IMG/VR virus record: IMGVR_UViG_3300036766_002284
Location: 1 to 20,175 of that record
Direction: 5' to 3' (one strand)
DNA: 20,175 bases
Origin: a virus
Part shown: positions 14,633-20,175 of the stretch, piece by piece
How the letters are laid out: each line of letters begins with the position of its first letter
Numbering within the stretch: position 1 is the first letter of the stretch
The notes under the pieces: generated by a model
Told to the model about the DNA's origin: nothing
What the model saw: the letters and a program-made list of their open reading frames with translations, nothing else
The model's database searches: none
Translations under genes and position numbers: made by a program

Positions 14633-14944
14633 TCACTCAACATTCGAGATTTGAACGTAAGCGTTAACGACGCGGCGTCTGTACTCGTTCCACGCCCTGA
14701 AATCAAGCAGGGTTTGAATCTCGCCCTTCAAATGCGCGTCAAGCCACTTGCGCACCTGCTCACGCGTCTTAAACTGCTCCTTCGCAAACAAGTAACTCTG
14801 AATCTCCCAGCGGCCGGAGCCCTTCACGTTGCCAAGGGCAATCTTGACGCCTTTGCCGAGTTCCTTAACCCGGGTCTTCCCAAACTTTGCCTGGTCCTGA
14901 ACCCGATAGCGAAAGGTCGTAGTGGTCTCTTCAAGTCCAGGCAT
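14633..14944 (-). CDS. XkdF-like N-terminal domain protein, 103 aa
   Basis: The protein contains FRYRVQDQAKFGKTRVKELG, 'GVKIALGNVKGSGRWEIQSYLF' and a C-terminal helix 'REQVRKWLDAHL'. The combination 'YRVR-x-P-x-x-F ... G(V/I)xAxxGKLKG ... xxQSYLF-x-K ... EExxxWxxxH' occurs at the start of many XkdF-like and protease-fused proteins of tailed viruses. Here it is a separate small gene: ATG 14944 follows the TAG of the previous gene by one base. It precedes the other XkdF-like piece and the protease, so the usual multi-domain protein seems split over three genes. Function in prohead assembly is inferred from this association. Confidence 0.7.
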   Translation of the reverse strand: MPGLEETTTTFRYRVQDQAKFGKTRVKELGKGVKIALGNVKGSGRWEIQSYLFAKEQFKTREQVRKWLDAHLKGEIQTLLDFRAWNEYRRRVVNAYVQISNVE

Positions 14945-14945
14945 G

Positions 14946-15215
14946 CTAGTTCGCCAGCCATTCGCAAATCGTAAGCAGACGCTTCAAAATGGCTCCTTTC
15001 AACTTCGCTAGGTGCCGCTTGTTATCAATGAACAGGACATAATTCGAACAGTCCTGGGGCATGACAACGCGCATCAACCTGTTGTAATGAAACTTCTTTC
15101 TGTCCAGTTTCCCATAGAAGTAGCGTCTCACCCTGCAGAAGAGGCAAGTAATGTGCGGTCTGCTCATCTCGTTGGTATAGCCGCACAAGGTGTGACAGGC
15201 GAATCTCGCTCTCAT
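14946..15215 (-). CDS. Small basic Cys-rich protein, 89 aa, function unknown
   Basis: ATG 15215 overlaps the portal stop (ATGA), so translation is coupled. Near the N-terminus lie C-x3-C (CHTLC) and, eleven residues later, H-x2-C-x2-C (HITCLFC), a likely metal-binding site. The rest is strongly basic (VRRYFYGKLDRKKFHYNRLM) with a strand (NYVLFIDNKRHL) and a C-terminal helix (LKGAILKRLLTICEWLA). It may bind nucleic acid or stabilise the portal region, but I recognise no family. The stop is one base from the next start. Confidence 0.68.
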   Translation of the reverse strand: MRARFACHTLCGYTNEMSRPHITCLFCRVRRYFYGKLDRKKFHYNRLMRVVMPQDCSNYVLFIDNKRHLAKLKGAILKRLLTICEWLAN

Positions 15216-16570
15216 GGGGGATTGCCCTCCTTAGAAATTGAGACAGATGACCCTGAGGAGACGCCACCTGAACTAGCAGAGGGCGGCTGCTCCGGGAAGC
15301 CAAGCTGGGGCCTTGCTTCGCTGACCTCGATAATTTTCTTCTCAACGAGATCCGCCATGTATTTCGCCTTGACATCAACCAAGGGCTCCCACACAGGGCG
15401 CCACTTGACAACCGGAACCTCTTTGCCCTCTCCAAATTTTTCTCGTATCAGCTGCTTGAAAAGTACAGTTTCAAGAGTATCGCCGATGAGCTCCTGAAGC
15501 ATACGCAGCCGGGTAACGTATTCCTGCATCACGATCTCGGCTGTAGCGCGGTTCGTCCGTTCGCTCTCGCCCAGAAAGATTTTTGGGACGCCCAGCACTG
15601 CGGACCGTTGAACCTGAAGGTACGTGAGCCACCATTCAATGTTCACTTCCTTCGTCATGCTCTGCACTACGGTGACTTCAACGTCTCCACGCACGAACAC
15701 GTCGGTAGCAGGCTTCCTGTCGCGAAAAGCCTCCATAAGACCCTGCAGCTGCGGGTCCGAAAAGGGACGTTCAGGCGTGCCGGCCTTCACGACGAGCATT
15801 GGCTTCGTGTAAATATGCATGATGAGCGCCATGTCATCCTGCAACAGGTCGATGAGCGCTTGAAGCTTCAGCAGCGGCCTCAGAAGGCTCGTGCCGTAAC
15901 TCCACTCGTACCACCAGCTTTTCGCTCCGTAACGGAAATGAACGATGTCATCCGCGACAAAAACCACCGGAGGAAAAGTTAGCAGTTGAACGTAGCCGAA
16001 CACGTTGCCGTACGCGTCTCGGCGAACGCGCATGTGCACCGGATCCAAGGGCTTGAGCCACGCGACCTCTCCAGTCTCTTCATACCTGCACACCTCAAGG
16101 TATGCGTTGCCAAAAACAAGCATGTCCGTGCCCACGATTCTCAGCGTGTGCAGGATGTTGTGTTCATCAAGCCAATCTGAAAGCCACTCTCGAACCTCAT
16201 CTTCAGAGCCCTGAAGCTCGAAACCGTTCCCAACGGCCATGTTAACTGTAACGTCGACCGACGCCTTGATGTACGGCGTAAAAGTGTACAAGTCCTTGTA
16301 CGTCGGAAGATCCTCAACCGGCGTGGCGCCCCAAAGCCTCTCCCAATACGCCAGGTACGGAGGAGTAACGAAGCCGGCTCCGGAGCCTTTAAGCATGTAC
16401 TTGGTAACGTAGCCCCAGAGCATGTTGTCTTTTTGCCAGCTAACCGGAACCTCCTCTTCAATCTGCTTCCTGGCAACGTCTGGAGGAACCTGGCGCTGAG
16501 CAACAAACCTACCTGCAGCATGCCGTACGCTGTTGAAACCCTTACGAAGCCTCTCAGCAACAAAACTCAC
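15212..16570 (-). CDS. Portal protein, 452 aa
   Basis: The portal forms the dodecameric DNA entry ring at one capsid vertex. GTG 16570 is used; AAAGGAG is 13 bases upstream. Recognisable parts are the region 'YIKASVDVTVNMAVGNGFEL' (about 100-119), 'DMLVFGNAYLEVCRYEETGE' (about 149-168), 'WLKPLDPVHMRVRRD' and 'DDIVHFRYG' (about 207-215), 'YGTSLLRPLLKLQALI' (about 225-240), the helical stem and crown-side region with 'TNRATAEIVMQEYVTRLRMLQ', and a Ser-rich disordered tail from about 430. This order is that of HK97/SPP1-type portals. It follows TerL by 77 bases and precedes the prohead genes. Confidence 0.93.
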   Translation of the reverse strand: MSFVAERLRKGFNSVRHAAGRFVAQRQVPPDVARKQIEEEVPVSWQKDNMLWGYVTKYMLKGSGAGFVTPPYLAYWERLWGATPVEDLPTYKDLYTFTPYIKASVDVTVNMAVGNGFELQGSEDEVREWLSDWLDEHNILHTLRIVGTDMLVFGNAYLEVCRYEETGEVAWLKPLDPVHMRVRRDAYGNVFGYVQLLTFPPVVFVADDIVHFRYGAKSWWYEWSYGTSLLRPLLKLQALIDLLQDDMALIMHIYTKPMLVVKAGTPERPFSDPQLQGLMEAFRDRKPATDVFVRGDVEVTVVQSMTKEVNIEWWLTYLQVQRSAVLGVPKIFLGESERTNRATAEIVMQEYVTRLRMLQELIGDTLETVLFKQLIREKFGEGKEVPVVKWRPVWEPLVDVKAKYMADLVEKKIIEVSEARPQLGFPEQPPSASSGGVSSGSSVSISKEGNPP

Positions 16571-16647
16571 TTGTACAGTTTCGCTCCTTTCTTCTTTTTG
16601 CGGCGAAATGATTTTTCAATTCAAAAGCCGTTACTCATTCCCTGTTA

Positions 16648-18027
16648 CTAATGTGGAAGCATAACCGCGCCTCTTCCAGGCAACGGAGACTGAACACAAG
16701 CGTACACAGCAAGGGCCGTGCTCCAGAACACGTCGTCGTGGCCGCCTTCCGGATGGCTGAACCTGATATGGCCGGTCTTCATCAACTCGTACTTTTCAAT
16801 GTTTAACTCAGCTGTAAGGTCGACGTCCTCTATCTTTCTTGCGGGCACGTAGGGAATCTTCACTTCGCCGGTGCGCATCTTCTCCCGCAAAATCGTGGCC
16901 ATCTCCTCTTTCGACTGGACCGTGAAGGTTACGCCGGTTACGCCTTGGATCCCGCTGCGAACCATGTCCTCAACAATGTACGCGCCTACACCTGTAATGT
17001 CCGCGTACACCGACCTGATTTGCCAGCGGTCCTGAAGACTCTTCAAATAGCCGATGACACTCGCAAACTCGGCATGCAACGGAAAGCGATGCATGTGAAC
17101 AAAGCGAAGCACCTGGTCAGCTTTCACAGCAACAGACACCACGCTGAAATCCTGCTCTTTCCCAAAATCGACGCCAACGTAAAACTCGCCTTGGGGTCGA
17201 TCCTGAAACTCGAAAGGCTGCAAGTTACTGTCAATGCAGCTGACAATCAAGCTCTGCGTAAGCCAAGCGTCCACGTCCTCGACAAACTCTGCCATGAACT
17301 CCCGCTGAAAACGTTCAAACGGCAGCTGAGACCGCATCTCATCAATAAAACTCTGTTTTATTAGACCGGTTTTCACGACGTCTTCTGAGGTTACAACGTG
17401 CTTGCTGTACTCATTACTCTGGCACATCCGGTAGAAGACGCTGTCCTTACTCCAAGGAGTGGACGAAGCGATCATGGTGCCATCGGTCGTGGCCAGCATC
17501 GGATACAGAACATTGTAAAACACCAGGTCATCATCACGGAAAAACGCGGCCTCGTCGCAGATCACTTGGTTGGCCGTGTATCCTCTGAGGAGCTGAGGAC
17601 TGTTAGGCAAGGCCACAATGCGGCTGCCGTTCTTGAAGCGGATTGTGGCTCTCTGCAATTTTTCAATTATCTGCAGACGTCGCTCCTTGGGCAAGCTTGC
17701 GAGAAAATCCTGAACTCTATCGCTCATGATCATTGATTGCCGCAAGGAGGCTGCGACAATCAGCGTCAAAGTTTTCGGGTGCACAATCGCAGACCAAATG
17801 GCTCTTAAAGCGATACAGGTTGTCTTACCAGCCTGACGGCTCCACCTGACAACAATGCGTTTTGAGGCATCTCGCAGAAGCTTCGCCTGGTACTCGTTAC
17901 ACTTGAACCCGAAAAGAAGAAGTGCAAAAGTCACTGGATCCAGAGGGAGCTCAGTCATTTCACTTGCCCGGTGCGCTTCCAACTGCTCCTTCAACTGCTT
18001 CAGCTTGGCCTTTTTTGCTTGCTTCAT
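16648..18027 (-). CDS. terL: Terminase large subunit, ATPase and nuclease, 459 aa
   Basis: This motor protein cuts concatemeric DNA and pumps it through the portal. The ATPase domain has Walker A SRQAGKTT (63-70), Walker B VICDEA (155-160) and coupling motif SST (188-190). The nuclease domain shows the RNase H-like acidic residues in VGVDFGK (D287), YADITGVG (D343) and the HDD motif (431-432). ATG 18027 has GGAG ten bases upstream and overlaps the preceding gene by 68 bases; an alternative in-frame ATG at 17958 (MTELPLDP) lies one base after that gene's stop and would give 436 aa. All key residues are intact. It is flanked by a small-terminase candidate and the portal, as usual. Confidence 0.95.
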   Translation of the reverse strand: MKQAKKAKLKQLKEQLEAHRASEMTELPLDPVTFALLLFGFKCNEYQAKLLRDASKRIVVRWSRQAGKTTCIALRAIWSAIVHPKTLTLIVAASLRQSMIMSDRVQDFLASLPKERRLQIIEKLQRATIRFKNGSRIVALPNSPQLLRGYTANQVICDEAAFFRDDDLVFYNVLYPMLATTDGTMIASSTPWSKDSVFYRMCQSNEYSKHVVTSEDVVKTGLIKQSFIDEMRSQLPFERFQREFMAEFVEDVDAWLTQSLIVSCIDSNLQPFEFQDRPQGEFYVGVDFGKEQDFSVVSVAVKADQVLRFVHMHRFPLHAEFASVIGYLKSLQDRWQIRSVYADITGVGAYIVEDMVRSGIQGVTGVTFTVQSKEEMATILREKMRTGEVKIPYVPARKIEDVDLTAELNIEKYELMKTGHIRFSHPEGGHDDVFWSTALAVYACVQSPLPGRGAVMLPH

Positions 18028-18373
18028 TCACGAGTTTCTCCAGTTCAGCCAAGTCCTCATCAATCTGCTTCTCGTCAAACCCTTTGGCAATGTTCTGCAT
18101 GATTTGGGCGACATACGCGGCAACCTTAATCCAACCCTGCCTCTCCTTCAACGTAATAGGATGCATTTTCCCCCCAATGCGCTGATACTGAACCTTTCCA
18201 CGAGCAATGGCAGACGCAGAATTGAAAAGTTGTTTCAACTGTCTAATCGTCTTCGTGCGTAGCTGTTGCGTGTCAAGTTTCACACGTCGTCTCAGCTGAA
18301 AAACACGAGCAACTATCACATCGTTATAAGGTATACGACCCCGCAACGATTGCCCTTCCCCCACTTTTCTCAA
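17960..18373 (-). CDS. Terminase small subunit candidate, 137 aa
   Basis: TTG 18373-18371 overlaps the stop of the upstream gene (TTGA). The protein is helical and basic in its first two thirds (NDVIVARVFQLRRRVKLD, then 'RQLKQLFNSASAIARGKVQYQ') with an acidic coiled-coil-like C-terminal part (DEKQIDEDLAELEKLVNEA). Small terminase subunits bind the packaging site through an N-terminal helical domain and form a ring through a central coiled coil, and their gene normally precedes terL, as here. I see no clear helix-turn-helix signature, so this is a positional call supported by size and charge pattern. Confidence 0.6.
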   Translation of the reverse strand: MRKVGEGQSLRGRIPYNDVIVARVFQLRRRVKLDTQQLRTKTIRQLKQLFNSASAIARGKVQYQRIGGKMHPITLKERQGWIKVAAYVAQIMQNIAKGFDEKQIDEDLAELEKLVNEASKKGQAEAVEGAVGSAPGK

Positions 18374-18615
18374 CGCTGAAAACTCCCAAGGCCGCGACTG
18401 TCAACCAAAACCTCACCGTTCACGACATCAGGCACATCACCAATTTCCACAGCTCCAGTCAGGAGACACAAAACGTCCACCCGAGATATGAGAGAAACGG
18501 TCTCTCCTAATCTCGCATCATGAAAACTGGCAGAAAGAATTACTCGCTTAGCTGCCCTCTCCTGATTTTTGCGCTGTCTATCCTGAAACTTGAACTTGCT
18601 TCTAGCATGAACCAA
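18370..18615 (-). CDS. Small protein of unknown function, 81 aa (3' part of an interrupted ORF)
   Basis: From TTG 18615 the frame encodes a basic start (HARSKFKFQDRQRKNQERAA) followed by a beta-rich half (VISRVDVLCLLTG-like, DVVNGEVLVDSRGLG). The same frame is open upstream to an amber codon at 18660-18658, and beyond that to a GTG at 18750, so the natural gene may be about 126 codons interrupted once. The stop overlaps the start of the small-terminase candidate. No family was recognised. A DNA-binding or regulatory role is only a guess from the basic N-terminus and its place as first gene of the leftward series. Confidence 0.5.
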   Translation of the reverse strand: MVHARSKFKFQDRQRKNQERAAKRVILSASFHDARLGETVSLISRVDVLCLLTGAVEIGDVPDVVNGEVLVDSRGLGSFQR

Positions 18616-18657
18616 AACATCACTTTCCGTAACAGGGCCACTCCAGGCGGCCTCGAA

Positions 18658-18750
18658 CTACCACCAACACTGAAAGGCGGCGAACTTCGAATTCTCCACG
18701 CACAGAATACATCTACGAATTGAAATAGGACACGGTACCGCACGCGGCAC
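18658..18750 (-). pseudogene. 5' part of the interrupted first gene, Cys-rich, 30 codons ending in TAG
   Basis: The GTG at 18750-18748 opens a frame that reads PRAVPCPISIRRCILCVENS, then KFAAFQCWW and a TAG. The same frame continues after the TAG as FEAAWSGPVTESDVLVHARS into the 81-aa ORF. The cysteines (C, then C-x2-C, then C ten residues on) suggest a metal-binding knuckle. A TATA-like element lies about 31-38 bases upstream, which would give a short or leaderless transcript. The stop is read as an inactivating or erroneous change, because TAG ends many intact genes here. Confidence 0.4.
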
Positions 18751-18780
18751 CTTAGACAGTACTGTGGAAGGCCTTTGCCA

Positions 18781-18788
18781 CATAAAAG
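18781..18788 (-). promoter_or_regulatory. Possible TATA box for the leftward structural genes
   Basis: The minus strand reads CTTTTATG. A start of transcription about 25 bases downstream would fall near 18758, just ahead of the GTG at 18750. It is only a partial match to an archaeal TATA box. Confidence 0.3.
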
Positions 18789-18897
18789 CGAGCGCATATT
18801 AAGAAATATCAAGTAAACAAGTCTTGCAAGAGATAAGTTCTGACTCTGGAAGAGTGCGGGAGACATCGCCTCACTGTGCGCAGACGACGTCAAATTC

Positions 18898-18905
18898 CTT
18901 ATAAG
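18898..18905 (+). promoter_or_regulatory. Archaeal-type TATA box for the integrase
   Basis: The plus strand reads CTTATAAG, a good archaeal TATA box. Transcription would start near 18925-18930, about 20 bases ahead of ATG 18947. This supports ATG 18947 as the original translation start of the integrase transcript. Confidence 0.5.
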
Positions 18906-18946
18906 TAGAAAGGTTGTCTTAAGTGACTCGGAAGTGCGAAGTGGTC

Positions 18947-19099
18947 ATGGACGATTCTTCTCTGGAGAAATTACCTCTCCTATACGTTAGACATATAATG
19001 GATGCGCGCGCGCTAGAGCAGGAGAGAACCTCATTGAATATCGAAACCGAGCTGCAAGGTTTGAGAAGGAAATCGAGAAGTTCCACAGCTATCTCTTAG
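18947..19099 (+). CDS. Small ORF ahead of integrase, probably its displaced N-terminus, 50 aa
   Basis: ATG 18947 lies a suitable distance behind the TATA box and opens a frame reading MDDSSLEKLPLLYVRHIMDA and then RALEQERTS. From about 19025 onward the integrase-like sequence is in another frame (LIEYRNRAARFEKEIEKF), which has no ATG, GTG or TTG between its upstream stop at 18988-18990 and 19138. The likely reading is one integrase gene beginning at 18947 with a single shift near 19022-19035. The rest of this ORF after that point (RRKSRSSTAIS) would then be out of frame. No classical slippery sequence is present there. Confidence 0.4.
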   Translation: MDDSSLEKLPLLYVRHIMDARALEQERTSLNIETELQGLRRKSRSSTAIS

Positions 19100-19137
19100 A
19101 ACAAGACTACACGATCAATACAGCGAGAAACCTGACT

Positions 19138-20175
19138 TTGGGAATCAGGCAATTGTTCCGATTCTATGAAATGGGAATAAGATTCAGAGCAGGAAGCAAA
19201 GTAGCCAAGACAGTCAAGACGACAAAGAACTTTCCGTTGACCATCGAGCACGTCAGAACCATATTTAGGGTCGCAGACCTTCGAGAAAGAATCATTCTCA
19301 GCATGGCGACTGACCTAGGCCTCAGAGTTGGCGACTTCATAAACATCAAGAAAACTGACATACCCCCTTTAGACCAAGAACCGCCTATTTCATTTGACCT
19401 GATGACCAGCAAAGAAGAAGTTGTAGCTCATGGTTTCTTGAGCCATGAAACAGTTGACCTTCTCAAAGCCTATTTGCCCACCCTTGAGAAGAAAAATGGC
19501 AACCCCTACCTTTTCCCTTCAAACGGAACAGCCCATATATCAGACGAATGGTTAAACAAACTACTACAACGACTAGCAAAAAACGCTAAAATCAACCTCA
19601 ATGGAAAAAGCCTAACGTTTCACTGTTTCAGGAAAATGTTCCTATCCGCAGCAATAGATTCAGGCATAGGTCTGACCGCAGGAAAGAAACTGTGTGGGAA
19701 AGCCATTGCAGAAAGTGATGACACCTACCTCACCACCGTAAACCTACGAGACAAATTCCTTCAGCTAAAGCGGTTTCTAGTACTAGTAGAACAACCTCGG
19801 ACAGAAATTGAGAAGATTGACTCACTGAAGAAAGCCATAGTCGGGCTTCAGGAACAGCTATCCAACCAGCAACTAGTCACTCAAACAGTTTCTGATGAGT
19901 ACACCAAAACAAAACAGAAACTTCAACCCCTTCTAGAATTCGTAGAAGGCTTCAAAGATGAGGAAACACTTCAACTGTTCTTAGACCTACTGAGAAAGGC
20001 GACGAGCGTCTCACTGCCTCCAGATGAAGGTGTGTTCGTCAAGGTTGACTTTCCCGAGGAACTATCAGAAAGAATCGATAAACTCGCAAAGAAGAAAGGC
20101 ATAACAAGACAACAGGCAATAACCTACCTAACTGACGAAGGAATCAAGGCACTGGAGAACCTAACCTCCAGCTAG
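19138..20175 (+). CDS. Tyrosine recombinase (integrase) with C-terminal coiled coil and RHH-like domain
   Basis: The protein joins virus and host DNA at att sites. The coordinates use TTG 19138 (345 aa), but the frame is open from 18991 and encodes more of the core-binding domain upstream (RAARFEKEIEKFHSYLLEQD). Catalytic residues, numbered from 19138, are R63 (GLRVGDF), K92 (TSKEEV), H162-x2-R165 (FHCFRK) and Y197 (DDTYLT); the usual 'LGH' His is replaced by Lys in KLCGKA (188). Residues about 222-290 look like a coiled coil (KKAIVGLQEQLSNQQL). Residues about 299-341 (VFVKVDFPEELSERIDKLAK, then GITRQQAITYL) fit a ribbon-helix-helix fold. The gene is divergent from all others and ends at the window edge, so an att site would lie outside or nearby. 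Confidence 0.9.
   Translation: MGIRQLFRFYEMGIRFRAGSKVAKTVKTTKNFPLTIEHVRTIFRVADLRERIILSMATDLGLRVGDFINIKKTDIPPLDQEPPISFDLMTSKEEVVAHGFLSHETVDLLKAYLPTLEKKNGNPYLFPSNGTAHISDEWLNKLLQRLAKNAKINLNGKSLTFHCFRKMFLSAAIDSGIGLTAGKKLCGKAIAESDDTYLTTVNLRDKFLQLKRFLVLVEQPRTEIEKIDSLKKAIVGLQEQLSNQQLVTQTVSDEYTKTKQKLQPLLEFVEGFKDEETLQLFLDLLRKATSVSLPPDEGVFVKVDFPEELSERIDKLAKKKGITRQQAITYLTDEGIKALENLTSS

Larger units (their letters stand above)
18751..18946. promoter_or_regulatory. Divergent intergenic region between leftward genes and integrase
   Basis: No gene is convincing in this stretch (or in the wider 18616-18946 if the interrupted ORF is discounted). It holds a TATA-like element for each direction and an AT-rich core near 18796-18812 with imperfect dyad ATATT-AAG-AAATAT. 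It would be the natural site for regulators that choose between integration and virion production, but I see no clear operator set. Confidence 0.45.

Noticed and set aside
14936-15497. ORFs on both strands overlapping the portal C-terminus and the Cys-rich gene
   Set aside because: They are alternate frames of the portal gene; the portal and the ATGA-coupled small gene account for the region.
18658-18660. TAG read as pyrrolysine or as a recoded sense codon
   Set aside because: TAG is the ordinary stop of many intact genes here, including the tape measure, capsid, protease, fibre and integrase genes, so general recoding is not supported.
18616-18720. Possible tRNA or att site, because GTTCGAGGC and ACTTCGAATT resemble T-loops next to an integrase
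   Set aside because: No proper seven-base loop with a five-pair T stem, no acceptor stem and no anticodon arm could be drawn on either strand.
18540-18893. A 117-codon minus-strand ORF overlapping the first leftward gene
   Set aside because: It is rich in Arg, Ser, Leu and Pro in a way typical of shadow frames, starts upstream of the TATA-like element and competes with the frame that carries the Cys-knuckle and continues into the 81-aa gene.
1-20175. CRISPR arrays, insertion sequences, rRNA or toxin-antitoxin genes
   Set aside because: No regular short direct repeats with spacers, no transposase and no rRNA-like sequence were seen; the repeats at 9583-10873 are coding.

Overview
The window looks like the structural half of a tailed (Caudoviricetes, HK97-type) virus or provirus, probably of an archaeon. 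A single long leftward (minus-strand) gene series runs from about 18750 to 1 and ends, in gene order, with tail-tip genes; one divergent plus-strand integrase closes the right side. Archaeal signs are an archaeal-style TATA box (CTTATAAG) ahead of the integrase, several short zinc-ribbon proteins, an integrase of the 'DLRERIIL...GLRVGDF' type that I associate with archaeal mobile elements, and a huge surface fibre packed with N-x-S/T sequons. TTG and GTG starts are frequent, and GAGGTGA-type ribosome binding sites are clear at several genes. The general resemblance is to tailed viruses of Thermoproteota/Bathyarchaeia, but that assignment is inference from memory of protein families and was not tested by search.

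Layout, in direction of transcription (right to left): an interrupted small zinc-finger-like gene (18750-18370); a terminase small subunit candidate (18373-17960); terminase large subunit (18027-16648); portal (16570-15212); a small Cys-rich protein (15215-14946); two small XkdF-like proteins (14944-14216); prohead protease with a C-terminal scaffold region and an internal start for a separate scaffold protein (14213-12939); capsid decoration protein (12929-12510); HK97-fold major capsid protein (12499-11606); a membrane-anchored beta-helix fibre of about 1150 residues (11452-8003); head-tail adaptor with an extra N-terminal beta domain (7952-7233); a 43-residue protein and a zinc ribbon; tail terminator candidate (6875-6432); HK97 gp10-like protein (6431-6063); an all-helical protein (6055-5507); tail tube protein (5496-5101); tail assembly chaperone with a T7 slippery run that gives a -1 frameshift extension (4986-4493); tape measure (4486-3098); three tail-tip/fibre beta proteins (3070-459, with a further in-frame extension to 288); and a conserved-looking 68-residue protein (207-1).

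Together the genes describe a complete packaging, capsid and siphovirus-like tail assembly line. No replication, lysis or CRISPR elements and no tRNA genes were seen. The most notable observations are the programmed -1 frameshift in the tail chaperone gene, which fits the lambda G/GT scheme precisely, the unusual fibre between capsid and adaptor genes, the zinc-knuckle insertion in the prohead protease, and an integrase that ends in a coiled coil and a ribbon-helix-helix-like domain and whose 5' end appears to be split between two frames. Several other ORFs are also interrupted by a single stop or shift, which may mean a decaying provirus or sequencing errors.
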